Shown piece after piece: positions 12,220 through 24,802 of a stretch of DNA of 43,401 nucleotides (positions are counted from its first letter, which is position 1; every line of letters starts with the position of its first letter). Source of the DNA: Bigelowiella natans CCMP2755 (lineage: Eukaryota; Cercozoa; Chlorarachniophyceae); the NCBI GenBank assembly GCA_000320545.1, contig ADNK01001576.1, forward strand, positions 60,001-103,401, given 5' to 3'. The notes below the pieces were generated by a model. That model saw only the letters and a list, made by a program, of their open reading frames with translations, was not told where the DNA came from and did no database searches. Position numbers and translations under genes: made by a program.

Positions 12220-12723
12220 GGACTAGATTAACAGATATCTACGACAACGCCAGCCTACTACGACAGTATTGTCATCTACCCGAGCTATAGAGTGATTCTG
12301 CCTCCCCAGACTTAACTAATAAAAGGGTTGGGGGCGGTTCGGATAGGGAAGGCGAAAAATTATCGAAGATATTTCCTTGACTCCTAGTATGATATATTCG
12401 GTAAAATCACCTTAAACTCGGCACACTGATCACTACTTCCGAAACATGGTACCCGTTTATACGATGAAGTACCATGGAATCATTGTCGTAGCTATGAAAC
12501 AGTCCTCATTTTCGCTAGGAGAGTATTCCATTCTCGAAGCCCCACCCAGTTGCCGATTTCACGATGTTTCTCCGTTGCGTATACGCCTTTGGTTTCATCC
12601 ATATTTTTTGTTGAGAATGTTGTCTCAAAGAAAATATGCAGGGTTTTGTTGTTTTTTCCAGTTTATTGTCGTTGTGTTTATGCATCTGAAATACGTGAGC
12701 ACCCACCCGTGCCCCCATGAATT
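12220..12723. promoter_or_regulatory. Head-to-head intergenic region between dPGM and ASNSD1
   Basis: About 500 bases separate the two start codons on opposite strands, so both promoters must lie here or overlap the first exons. No clear TATA box or palindromic operator was recognised. A 162-codon open frame starting at 12446 runs through it into the ASNSD1 first exon in another frame; I treat that as chance. Confidence 0.4.
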
Positions 12724-14294
12724 ATGTGTGGGATTGGCGTTTTCGTGCCGTGTGGAAGATGCAGAAGCTTGGGAAGTGCTGAAGGTCGAACTGGGCAATC
12801 TCCCCCCTCCTTACGTTTCAAAAAAGAAGCGCATGCTATGCTTTGTGCTATCGGCAGCGGCAGCATATTCACATGTGACATGTTATCGAAGCAGGGGAGT
12901 CTTGCCTCTTTGGCTGCCAACATTTTCAGCCTGAGTTCCTAGAACAAGCGCTGAAAGGAAGGGGGCCGGATCGCGTAAAGTCGCTTTGGATCCATGATAC
13001 CAAATCGGTTCAGTACAATAAGCTACCCGTGGGCATTATCTTATGCTTTTGCGATACATAATGTTGAAAGGAGAGTAGTTCTCGAGCTAATCGTATCGCC
13101 TTAATGACGGGAGCTGTCCTGCACCTAAGGTGTTTTTTCATGAACGTGCGAAGCTTAATTCTTTTACTTAGTCTATTTGTGATTCGAATCGAAGTTGTAC
13201 TTACTTTGCTAGACGCCAAAGCAGATTTTACATACGCTAATCATTCTAGTCTTGGAATTTAAGTGCATCGATTTTTGTTTTGTACAGAGGAGATCGCGTC
13301 CACGAACAGCCAATACCTGACAGTACTGGAAACGTATTGCTTTGGAATGGGGAGGTCCTGTAGTATCTTCAGTTTTTGCACAAATGCAATGTTGAATGTG
13401 CATTTTTGTGTTGTGATTGTAAGGTTTGGGCGGGAGAACCGAAAGTCGCCACAGGCTGCAACGATACAATTGCAGTGCTAAATTCGTTGCAAAAGACAAC
13501 GAGCACGATGGAAACACTAAAGAAGGTTAAAGGTATGTAAAGCTGCAGGTATTTTTGTATATTTTCGTAGTATACGATAAAAAAGATTAATTACAACATC
13601 CGCTAAGGCCCATACAGCATGATTTACTGGGACAATCGGACTAAGACTCTAAGATTCTCCAAAGATGCGTTAGGCCGCCGAAGGTAGATTATACTGTCTT
13701 AATGCATTTTAAAAACGTACTTCCTTCAATATTCGTTCCTGCAACACCGCTGCATTACATTACTCATAAATGTGAACCTATGCTTAAAGCCTTCTTCTCG
13801 GAGAATTCGTTACGGAAACCGGGAATCCTCGTTTTAAGGGAAATGGCACGTCTACGAAATCTCGCTTGGAGTCCACTGACTCACCGCCTTTCCTTATCTG
13901 CTCAAATGCCGTACTGAAGCAAAAGCGCAGCAGCCGTAAAACCGGCGACCTATGCAGCTTCAAAAATATCAGATGGCACGAGCTACCCATTTCTGGAGTG
14001 TTTAGCATACCCCTTAAAGGGGTTTCTCCTCCTCCTGCTGCTCCCCGTCCTTCTCCTCAAAGATCAGGCGAAGCGGGGGATAATGATTCTGCGACATGCC
14101 TCCCAATGCAATGTAGGCTTTGGCCAGATATTGCCTCTGCGAATCCCAGGTCAATGATAGCTAAGATGCAATCCATTTCCCATCAGTACATACAGTCATC
14201 AATCTTCGTAGTTATGAACATGATTGGTGCGAGTATGCTCAATGCGCCTCCCTTACGTCCGCTTTTGTGGCGTTTGAAGTAAATTCGGTTAAAT

Positions 14295-14331
<37 letters not shown>

Positions 14332-16332
14332 TATTGTTTTTACATGTTTTTCACAGGTCGGATAATGTAGTCGCCTGTGAGCTCTGCCCCTCCAAAGAAA
14401 TGGTTGAAGAAAAAGACACCGATACAACGATTAGCAAAGAAGGCCGGATTACAAAAAGGGCGGGTGGAGAAATACCTGGAATTTCGAGGCATGAAGCAGC
14501 AGCAGCAGCAGCAGTAGCTTTCGTGAATAGAAAAGATCAGATTTATAGCAGAGAGCCTGAAATCAGCAAAGCCAAGATCCGCACTTTCCCTTCCCTTTCA
14601 GTTTATATCTCCTACCTCACCACCCTCATCGAAAAGCGCACGGCTCTTTCTTCTTTGAATGCTACTAAAACGCCCAGTGGAGAAATACAACAGCCCTCCT
14701 CCGCATCTATTCCCTCCGTTTATAAAAAGGCGTCTATAGTTGTAAGAGGGGGGGAGATAGACGTTGACCAAAAAGTCTCCAAAGGTGAAGCTGCAAGCAT
14801 TGCAACGTCATTCAGCAGTAAGAAGCGGAAAACTTCTGCGACAACGCCTTCGCCTCTTTCTTTATCATCGTCAAGCACGTGCTCGAAGAAAAATCATTCC
14901 GATTTACCACTTACTGCTGATTCTCCCGCCTCCGCACTTTCATCACCTCCCCTTGAGTCTTCCCTCACAAACAACAAGAGGGATGTTGATGATAGTTTTG
15001 CTGCTTTGGATACGAACGAAGAGTCATCCCAATCATCATCATCATCAATATCAACTTCAAACCAAGTTTTTGCCAAGGCACTTGCGCAAGCTGTTAGGAT
15101 ACGCGTGGAGAACATACCATCAGTACGTTATGCACGGTGCCGCTGTTTGGGTCATGTGGGAATGCATATACATGCCCATCTCCTTCCTTCCTATAATAAA
15201 AAAAAAGTTAAGAACGTAAATACTAGAGTTATGATATTTGCGTGTATATACTGTTGCAATTTGAATTCATATGTAATTTTCCAATCTCCTCTACAAGTAG
15301 AATCTCCTCACCACGCCTCCCCCCCTCCCCTTTATTCTGTCAAACAGGAGGATGCAATGGAATGCGAAATCGATTCTGACAAGACAAACCATAACGGTGA
15401 GGACCTTGATGATGTGCTTATTTTGTTGTATGAACTTGACGATCCCAAATTATATTTTTCTCTGCTGTATGGTCATAGCTCCTCCCATTTTTACTTCTTC
15501 GATTGCATCGAACGCAAAGTGCGAAGTCGTAATACCTAGACACGTATTGGCCAATAAAATGCTGATGTTTCGTCTTCCTTCATGAGTGGATGTGATTTCA
15601 TGGAACATATCTACGATCTATATGAAGCGCATAGTGCAGTCATCATCTTCCATAATTTATTTCTCAAAGGAAACTCTAGAGTTGCCGTGCTATTTAGTGG
15701 AGGGCTGGATTGCATGGTGATTGCAGCATTAGGTGAATCAACATTCGAGACATTACGCATACGCTGATACAGATACGTGCATATGCATTTTCCACAAAGA
15801 ATTGTTTATTATACATCCATACTGTGCCTATCTAAAAACCCCCAAACGTATATTCGAATGAAGATCATGTTTCCGGGGCATCTTAAGTAAGATAAGTTGC
15901 CATGGATTCGTCTTATGATTTATAAGGCAATGCGATTAGTGCTGCGAATTGGAATACATTTTATATACAAACTTACAGAGGCACTTTACACACATAATGT
16001 TATGGCTCCTTACAGCCGATAGATATGCAGACAAGAAGGAGCCCATTGATCTCATTAATGTGGCTTTCACGGGAGATATTACCAACGAACAAATTCAGAA
16101 ATCGCCTTCGTTAGCTTCGAAAATCTCGAGATCGGTGAGAAATGCCTTTAAACGCAAGTGCTTTTAGTTCTATTACATGTTAAATTTTTAGTTGTATTGC
16201 ACTGTGTATACTCTCATTATGCATTGTAACTATACTATCCGGAAAATATGTGAGTAAGTTTATATGTGCATGTGTGTGTGCGCGTGTGTTTGTATGTGTG
16301 TGTGTGTGCGCGCACATATTTGTAAAACGTAT

Positions 16333-16367
<35 letters not shown>

Positions 16368-17388
16368 CGTGTACAATTGCAATAGGTTCCGGACCGAGCA
16401 TCAGCACTCAATGGCTTGTGCGAATTGAAAAGAATTTCGTCGCGCTATTGGCGGTTGATTGAGGTCAACATCTCTCTTCAGGGTAACAAGATTAGTCCTT
16501 TTATTATTCACTACACGTGCAAACATGCCCGCGCGCACACTTAAATACGAGCTGTTTGTGTTATTTCGTGCAGCATCACAGGCTTAACAAACGTGAAATG
16601 GCAATTCTATTCAGATCTCGAAGATGCTACTAACAACATAGAAGGCCTCCTCCTCCCACGTGCTACGATGATGGACTTCAATATCGGCGCTATTCTGCAT
16701 TTTGCCTCAAAAGGGTAGCTCCTTGCCCACGCGCACCCACAGTTAATTCATGCAAAATGGAACCGAGCTTTTCTTTGTTTTGCCTCCCAAACGACAGATG
16801 CGGTCTAGTGTGGGAAGGGTCCTCTCGAGCGTTTACAGAATACGCGTCTACGCGCTATGCAACTGCCACGCAAATAGGCGTGAGAGACAATCGCTCCAAC
16901 TCTGATGGTTTCGAGGAAATGCAAGTGAAACGCTCCAGGGCTGCTTCCACTGCTGCTGGTGGTGGTGCTGCTGGTGGTAGTGCCAGGCATGCAAACGAAG
17001 GTGTAAAATCTATGGAGACTGAAGGCAGAGAGGAGGAGACGGAGGAGGGACAATACGCGGTGTACACGTCCAAAGCAAAAGTGTTTCTCATCGGATTAGG
17101 TTATTCTTCGTAAGAAAAATGATAAATTGTATTGTTATCTGCTCTACTTTACGTTATGTATATTAATACCTTTGCGCATTTACGCTTTGCTTTTTTTTTG
17201 GCTAGGTGCCGATGAGCTTCTAGGGGGCTATGGTCGACACCGGGCTGTTTATAAGAGGGGGGGGGTGGGGCGATTGAGGCAAGAACTTAACAAAGATTTC
17301 GGTCAGGAAGAATGACACAATTAAAAACTTCCAAATGTATTATGTGTGTGCACGCACGATGCACCTCAAGCTGCGATGATGGAATTGT

Positions 17389-17424
<36 letters not shown>

Positions 17425-18440
17425 GTTTTGAATTTGCAAGTCTTTTAGAAATTGTGTTGTTGTCTGAACTTTGGTGGTTTCCAGCACGTTTGTGGCAACG
17501 CAATTTGGCGCGCGATGATCGGATGGTTTCATCTTGTGGGAGAGGTGATTTGTCATGTTGTGTGTGAGATTGGGTATTCATTTATTGTTAGACAAGGTAT
17601 TGTGGTGTCCTCGGTCGTAGCATATTATTATAAATGTACAAGGGAAGCAACGACTATTGAAATGCTTATTAGATAGGGATTTGACACTCGGAACACGCAA
17701 CTGCAAGCACATTCCATTTTCTGTTTTGTTTGTTTTATTTGTTGATTTCTAAAATGCACAGAGGCACGACACCCCTACCTCGACGAATCCTTTTGTACGC
17801 TAGTGCGGTCTCTGCCCCTTCACCACGTAAGAAGAATACTAACACGATACGACGCAACTTGACCATTCTGTGCGCATATGTGCGTGTGCGTGTGTACGTT
17901 GCCCTTGGAGGTTTCTAAATGTTGCGTGTTTCTCAGATCTGTGATATGCGCTTACAACCGGGGGAAGGTGATAAGCTGATTCTTCGTACGTTGGCCCACA
18001 GCTTAGGGCTGAAACGAAACGCCTTCCTGGTGAAGAGAGCTATGCAGTTCGGCACTCGAATTGCCAACCCCAAAGTACCCGGGCAGATGCGATTCCCAAT
18101 TGCGAGGCAGAAAGCACCGCAAACCAACCTAGATGGCCGCGAGTTCTGCGAAAGGGGGGACATTGAAAAAAAAGAGGCGGAAATCGATCTCCTCGATCGA
18201 AAGATGGGGAAAGGGCCACAAGGACGACATCGTAGCGCTAGGCATCGTAGCCTTGGTGACGGGGTGTGTCAGAGAGGAGAGGCGGGTTCTCTTCGGTCTT
18301 TAGTCAACCAACAGTTCCTCATCAAACCAAAGAACGATGAGCGTAATAAGCACAAACACAGCAAAGGAGATTTCCACAAAAAGAAGAAGGCAAAAAAGAA
18401 AAAAAACAAGGGAGGGTCACATGCACACGAAAAGTCATGA
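12724..18440 (+). CDS. Asparagine synthetase domain-containing protein 1 (ASNSD1-like), about 18 exons
   Basis: Class II glutaminase fold fused to an asparagine-synthetase-type ATP-pyrophosphatase; the exact reaction of ASNSD1 is not settled. MCGIGVF supplies the N-terminal Cys nucleophile. Then come VLHLRGDRVHEQPIPD, GNVLLWNGEVWAGE, GPYSMIYWDN...DALGRRS, WHELPISGVFSIPLK, the PP-loop VAVLFSGGLDCMVIAALADR (SGGxDS with the last Ser as Cys), EPIDLINVAF, FLIGLGADELLGGYGRHR, RNLARDDRM, EARHPYLDES and KRAMQFGTRIAN. Exons: 12724-about 12784, 12930-13028, 13074-13129, 13288-13354, 13424-13532, 13608-13683, 13790-14149, 14357-15122, 15348-15396, 15670-15732, 16016-16134, 16386-16482, 16582-16714, 16798-17099, 17206-17301, 17485-17544, 17762-17826, 17937-18440. 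The first splice is unresolved. At about 1,025 residues it exceeds the human protein (about 640), because of a Ser/Lys-rich insert in 14357-15122 and a basic C-terminal tail. Confidence 0.94.
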
Positions 18441-19110
18441 ACATTTCTTTAGGCCTTTAATTAAACGAGCAACATTGTGATATCCAACATGTTTTCACAA
18501 CGTCAGATGCACGGCATGCTAGCATGTACTATGCTGAGTAAGCAGATATTAATGAAGTATTCCGGTATAATGATAGCGTATTAAATAATAGTGTCGCGCA
18601 TACTCTGCTGCTTCGTTTTTAGAGCTATCTCAGCTATAATTAAATTGCGCAGAATAATAGACAACGAAATACCAAATATTGAAAGTTTTAGCGTTATTAA
18701 TTTGCCATGCGCATCAAAACCAAAGCAATTAGCTATGGAAACAACATCTCTTGACACAGTCGCCATATAAAAACTGAGTAGTTAAATGTTTTTATGGTGA
18801 GTTCATTGCGGCGAGCAAGCAATCGCGCCAACGAAACCAAGTGCATTATTCCAAATATCGTAGTGCACGTAACAATGCTTTCCACTTGTACATGATTGCA
18901 TCCCCCTTGCAAATGGACTACAAATGTGCCAATGATGACCACTTCACCACCAGCAAAATAATCCACATGGGGTGTATCACAGCTAAATGTCGCAGTCTTA
19001 TCGATCTATCCACGTATTCTAATTCTCCGACTGTGACGATGGAACTCGTGACATACTTTTAGGCGTTTTTTACCGCGGACGGCTGCTCGACTCCGCCAGA
19101 CGCGGTAGCC
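18441..19110. other. Tail-to-tail intergenic region ASNSD1/PP2C
   Basis: No gene recognised. Open frames on both strands (for example 18733-18966 minus and 18841-19062 plus) have no splice or family support. It contains one inverted CATGCTAGCATG element at 18515-18526. Confidence 0.5.
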
Positions 19111-19784
19111 TTATCTGGAATTTAGGTGAAGAACGGCGACGGTGACATTATCCCCTTCAAACAATAGAAAAACAAAGCGAACAAAACGACCCAATATCAG
19201 GCGGCGCTATACTCCAAAGAGAGCGCGAGAAAAAAGTCTAAATAAATCTGCCGATATCTACACCGATCAAGACGTAGATCTCGCATATTACTACCTCCAA
19301 ATCGTCGTTCCATTGCTGCCATGGCACTCTTCATGAGCTTCGATACAAGCGGTTCTAAAGGCCCCCCCCGTTTGGCGCCACTTCTCATAGATCGTCGCCT
19401 CGGCTGAGCTGAAACTTCGTGAGCGGTTGTAGGCACTAGCATGGGCATGGGCATGCCGTTTAAGCCTAAACAAAAACATCTACTTTACAACACCTACACA
19501 GTGGCAATTTGGCAATTTCAAATGCGGATAAACGGCGATTTGTCTCATCGCTGCGACCTTTGATTACATCACTCTCTGGCATGAAGTCCCACAGTCCATC
19601 CGAGGCAGCAATGACTAGGTACTCGCATGAGCTTAAAATAGATCAGTGCCGTAGTAGGTAAGTAGGTACGTGGTAGAAGGCAAGTTATATAGTTAAACAA
19701 GTAGATATATCAGCATTTAAAATCGCAATTGAATCAATACGCTATTGAATGTGCTATTGAATGGCCTTGTCAACTAATGACGCG

Positions 19785-19821
<37 letters not shown>

Positions 19822-22800
19822 CACAGAAACTTAGGACACACAACTGCGCATACTCACTCATGCATACCCCTGCAATGATTACCGATCGATGTCTAAGAGT
19901 TTGATGTCGGGCAATGCTGATATCCCGGCTTCCTTTGAGAGCACAATATGTCCCAACGACCGAGTCATATTCAATGAAAGGCCCCTATTAGTATCATGTA
20001 CGAATTTCACATTAAACCGCGAAGAATTGTTTCCCTATTAGTATTATGTACTAATATCACATTAAACTGCGACGAATTTTGCCCAGCATATAAAAAGTCT
20101 AAATGTCTTATGTCTTTGCGCGAATCGTTACGCCATTGTGATTATTTCTTAGAAATCGCTAGCTACTACCGCTCCCCAGCATCTGCCTTCGCCATACTTC
20201 GAGGATAGACACGAATGTCCCCCTTGTATTGGAAAAACAAAAAACCTTAATTAGCACTGACAAACAACCTGGATGCAATGCCGAGCCCAATGTCCCAATT
20301 AAATCTATTCTTAAAACCCATTAAAGATGATGCTCGAAGAAACAATTGCCGCTTCTGAAGGAATTTTTCAGCGAAAAGACTACGCTTATGCTACAATTCG
20401 TTGGAAATAATTCAATACTTCATCAAAACAACCATGCAAAAATACCTGTTTGCTTGATACGATGCCGCCCCTCTTCACCACACTTTCCATTTCGTGATCG
20501 TCATAGCCTTTTTATGGACACAGCGGGCAAACACGCTCTTGAATGTTCCCAAAGTGGGAAAAAACGATTTGAATTGCTCAGTTTGATGACGTACAGTTAT
20601 GGTCCAAAGACGAATAGACAAGCTCCCATTTAGGCGATGAAGGCAGACCAGAAACAGAAGACGACGAGGAGGAGGATGAGGTATCAACGGGTTCTTTCTG
20701 GTCCCTTTTTATGTTCATTTTCCGTTTAACAACCAAGCAACGGCTATCCCCAGCATGCGCTATGCAAAGCTGTTTCCCGTTGCTTAAAGCAAAGCGGGCA
20801 GGGGGGGGGGAAGAGAGAAAGTGCAAAATTAGATGATATTGTGAATCGATCACGAAAGGACATATAATCTAAATAACTCTACTCCTCTATATTTCTGCCA
20901 TTCTATACTCGCACAAGATGTCGATACTACTTTGATAGGAAGCACAAAGTTGCTGTTGTCCCATAATCCATGCAAACGGGCAAGTTCTTGGAGAACAAAT
21001 TGCCTTCTTCTTCTGCCCTTCCTGAATCACCGTCCTGCTGCTTGTCGCCCTGTTTTGGAACGGCAGAAGCACAACTCTAAATCCAACCTCGCGTAATAAC
21101 AGGTCTCTCTGCGCCGCGAAGTGCTCGTCCAATTCTATCTTCATCGAACGCTGCATGCAGGTGTGTGAGTGTGTGCATTATGCGCCCTCCTCCTCTTGCC
21201 CTTCCTCGATTCTCTCGTCCAACGTGTAGGTACCGATTGAAAGGCCAACCACCTCTTTTGCAATCGATCGTATTCCCTGAACCAAAAAAACCAAAAATGC
21301 CCGCTAATGCGTGATTTGCATAAAATCTTGCATGCTTCCCTGTGTGCTGCTGGTGCAATACAAAATAGGGTCTTTCATCCATCATATTTCCATCATATGT
21401 CCATCACTTCTGCTTACAAATTCATTATTCTATTCACCTCTATAGGCATACTCTACTACTAAGATACTATGACTATATGTAGTCGTATTGGTTCTCCAAT
21501 CGATCCCACTCTCGCATTCATGCTACTTTTGCTCAGAGAATGCCATACGAAGAAGCAGCTCCTGCGTCTCTCCGAATGCTGCAATTTATCACAAAGGACA
21601 ACGGTGTATCTATTGCTCGATCGAATATGAAATGCGTCGTTAAATACTACTATGTGACATCTAACTCTGATGTATATATTGATTTACCAGTGATTGCAGC
21701 ATCTTCGGGTGTATCATCTTTCACTAGTACAGATGATAGAACCTGGCGAGGAGAACACCCCATCAATGTGCATTTGAAAGGACTCAATAACTACACCGCT
21801 CCAACAAACACAAGTACACGTATACACAAATGCTTCCCATCTCCCCCCTCCCCCACCCCCCCCCCTTCTCTCACCCCTGTTACTTTTACATAAAACGCAA
21901 AAATCATGTATCCGTGAAATTCGCGTTTCGACATATATATTTAACAACCGATGATACCATCTGACATTACCAGAGGAAGGACTCGTTTGCAGAGCTGAGC
22001 AGCACTGTGCCCCAAACACCCATGGCCTTAAAAAACAGACGGATATCTATAATCCAGCATGCTCGCTCGTAAAGTCAAAGAGAGGGAATGGTATGAGAAT
22101 TAGAGACCTGGTAGATACCCCCTCATCCCCCCTCCCTACCACGCTCGACTCTCCCCCCTTCATTTCTCTTTTTGTGTCTTTGGTACGTGTGGGTGCGTGT
22201 TTTGCATGACCATCAAAAACTCCGATTATCGGATGCGAGGATGTCAGCATCGTCTTCAAGGTAAAGGCGTCTTGATTCACACTTTTAAATCGTGACTTTG
22301 CACTCGCACCGAATGCGGAATATCTCCATTTATCTGATGTAATTTAAGCTTATGCAACGCGCACAACATCCACGATGGCTGCCAGTACTACTGCAATTGC
22401 TACTACTACTACCAGTACTTCCGGTAAGAGAACCCGTCTCCATTCCTTTGGCATTGTATAGCTAAGGAGTAGATTCGCACATAATGTTAAGACTTAGAAG
22501 AAAAATGCACATTGTGTTGTAAGTGTGTTGGAAGAAATTGTAAAGTCTCTCACATAATAGAAGAGAGAGTTCTCTTCATCTTTCTCTATCCCTCTCTCTC
22601 TCTCTCTCCCTCTCTCTCTCTTTCTCATCGATATTCTCTTCTACAAAAGGGGCAAAGAAGGTTTCTGGGCCGATGTGAGAGTAGTACTGCAGGCGAATAA
22701 TAGATATCCAAAAAAAAAGAACACGTCTCGCAACAACACACGTAACGGATATATTGTATATATACTAGTGTTGTGCATATGATACGTGGTTGCGGGGAAA

Positions 22801-23205
22801 AACTACAGGCTGCTCTTGATGACTCAAGGGTGAATCAAATGTCTTTTTCCGACGCTTTCGTATTAGTCGTCGCCGCCTTTTTCTTCCTAAAGCAACGTGC
22901 TTATGTAATCCCACTCTTCCTCCCTGTTATCATGCGCCTCTCTCTATAATCTACACTCCTTCCTCATTTCTTGATAAAGTTGTATATGCAACCAACCACA
23001 GCATAACCAACACCGTATCCATGTACAAATGCCCGTCTCTTTCCTTTTTTCTACTATACCCGCACTCACCTAGTTGGTCGTCATCATCATCATCACTGTT
23101 TTCTTCAAAAGGAAAGGCTTGTCCCAATTCCAGTGTGGGGGTCTCGGCATATTCCTTTTCGTTGGCGGACTGGAGCTGCCGTATCACTCCATCCTCTTTG
23201 TGCAT
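19111..23205 (-). CDS. PP2C/PPM-family Ser/Thr protein phosphatase, 14 exons
   Basis: Metal-dependent Ser/Thr phosphatase. Exons in coding order: 23205-23070 (or further right), 22333-22211, 22026-21971, 21742-21688, 21578-21527, 21150-21088, 21076-20931, 20782-20595, 20507-20446, 20222-20170, 19984-19883, 19631-19558, 19465-19295, 19154-19111. PPM motifs in order: SVNQDAF, GVFDGHGCLGHSAAQ, MDYGTTATLCFL, CIAHAGDSRCLVV, LDHNCYDDHEMESVVKRGG, RGLSLNMTRSLGH, YLVIAASDGLWDFM and GDNVTVAVL. Metal-binding Asp residues (FDGHG, DGLWD, DN) are present. About 440 residues. A Ser run is inserted after the GDSR strand. Unresolved: the junction 21527/21150 has clashing phases (2 against 0), so a micro-exon or another donor is missing there. 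The first exon is open to about 23365 with no ATG above 23205, so the start is either 23205 or in an exon further right. Confidence 0.92.
19985..20083 (-). repeat. Tandem 50-base duplication of a 3' splice region in a PP2C intron
   Basis: Two adjacent imperfect copies, 19984-20033 and 20034-20083, lie at the acceptor end of the intron between the exons ending 20170 and starting 19984. On the gene strand both end in ATACTAATAG followed by G, that is, a branch-point-like TACTAAT and an AG. Use of the upstream copy would add 50 bases and shift the frame. Confidence 0.75.
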
Positions 23206-24104
23206 CTTAATGCTGCCATTTCCAAAAGCGCTTGGTTGTTTTTCCTGCTTCCTCTTCTTGGTTCTCTTTTTCTTGCTCTCTGCCTTTATCTGCGAACAGG
23301 TTGAGGCGGAAATTGAGGGCCTATCTCCCCCCTCTTCCTTGACCGTTTGAGAATTATAACTGTTTAATTGGTGATGAGTTGTGCCCAAAACAACAAGTGA
23401 AGAATAGTAAGCATGGTCGTAGTGTTATCGGAAGGAAAACAAATAGAACCACGCCCTTCTCGCACTTCTATTTTTTCGAAATTATTTAAAAAAAAACAAA
23501 TCCGTCTTTCAACACGTAGGCGCATCTAGTTAGGGATTTCGGCATATGGGCACCACAGCCTCAGCAACGTCGATGTGTGCGGTCGTGTGCAAGAGAACGG
23601 GGCATACTCAATCTCCACAGTTGTGGCCGTTGAGCTTGATGTCGCTAGAGAGATAAGCGTTTGCCTACGTTTAAATAATCGATGGGGTAAGAAGTCAGTA
23701 CACACAATTTCGCACTTGAACTTATATATGTTGGCACATCTAATGAAGAAACAGCAGCCCCATATGGCATTGTTCAAATCTCTCTAATGAAATGTTGGAA
23801 TGAGATATTGATCCGGGATGTTTGTGAGTCGATAGGTGTTTGCACTACAGCCAAATACATGTTACCTATGTTTTCTTCTTTTCTTCCTCAAACGGCCGTT
23901 TTGATGTCTGCAGCAGAGAACAAAGGAAAGGACGTCGTACGCGTCCATCATATCACCATTCAAACTAAAGTCGTAGTTATATAGAAATGAAGATGTTCGC
24001 ACTTTCCTACCACATGCTTCTGTGTGTGTTTGAAAGATTACAATTGAATGCAGTTCGGTTTGAGAGTAGAGGAAATTGGCGGTGATGGGGCTTCATGGAT
24101 GTAG
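22375..24104 (+). CDS. Unrecognised 102-residue protein, 4 exons, interleaved with PP2C
   Basis: Exons 22375-22423, 23534-23686, 23914-23969, 24054-24104; all phases match (1, 1, 0) and the total is 309 bases. Donors are strong at the first two introns (GTAAGA both times). The start ATG opens a Thr/Ser-rich leader (MAASTTAIATTTTSTSG). The body alternates hydrophobic and polar residues as in a beta-sandwich (YSISTVVAVELDV, ISVCLRLNNRW, VVRVHHITIQTKFGLRVEE). I do not recognise a family. The first intron contains the first exon of the PP2C gene on the other strand, and the reverse also holds. The first exon is the weakest part, since it rests on phase and donor only. Confidence 0.55.
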
Positions 24105-24442
24105 TGGAAGTGTAGTGAAAGCAGTGAGTACAATGGTGGATGTTCCTCCGTTTCCGTGTGTGGTATGCTGTTTGGGAGTCCTCCTTTCGCTGGATTTCTC
24201 GATTGTTCTATTTAGTGCGTAAATGACCTAATCACTACAACAGCTCTCTATACATGTATCCAATTAGTTTTTTGGTTGTGTTGTTTGTTTGAATATGCAA
24301 GATCTGAAAAATCGCTGTACTTTTGAAGAAACCTTTGAGTCTCGAAGTAGCAGCAGCATTTTGCCCGCCCCCCGTTTTACTACTAGGTTTGGTTGTGATG
24401 TGCTCCATAAAACGTGTGATGCTACGTTCTGCTTTTTGACAT
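24105..24442. other. Tail-to-tail spacer
   Basis: Lies between the stops of the 102- and 99-residue genes. A minus-strand frame of 88 codons (24501 to 24235) crosses it but does not match the splice phase of the 99-residue gene. Confidence 0.4.
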
Positions 24443-24765
24443 CTATTTAGCAGCAGCATCATTCCTTCCTGATGTAGCACCAACTCGAGCGAGTAAATCA
24501 AACGAATGATACCTTGCTTTATTTTTAATTGAAAAGTAAACTTTAAAAGGAATTACTGATAGTACACGACGATCCTGGTTGCTAAGCTCAAACACATATA
24601 TTTTGAAATGATCGTAGTTACCCTATCGTCCAACGATGATGACGATGATGCAGAGGAAGACGACGATGTTCTTCGCAGTGAAGCACGCTTTGGCATACGT
24701 GGGATGGCCTAATTTAAACTCTGAATGAATGTGTGGTGTCGAAATTCTCTCCGCTCTCTTCCACC

Positions 24766-24802
<37 letters not shown>

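Noticed and set aside
12446-12934. 162-codon plus-strand frame over the ASNSD1 start
   Set aside because: Different frame from MCGIGVF, the diagnostic glutaminase N-terminus, and no family match.
16180-16462. Repeat array that could be mistaken for a CRISPR or tandem-repeat gene
   Set aside because: Simple (GT)n/(GCGT)n microsatellite in an ASNSD1 intron with no spacer structure.
23021-23350. Plus-strand hydrophobic frame
   Set aside because: Antisense of the charged PP2C N-terminal exon; the Asp/Lys runs on the other strand explain it.
24235-24501. 88-codon minus-strand frame, helical, resembling a HeLo-type bundle
   Set aside because: The splice phase from the preceding exon (24814) selects a different frame that ends at 24443. 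Kept only as a caution.
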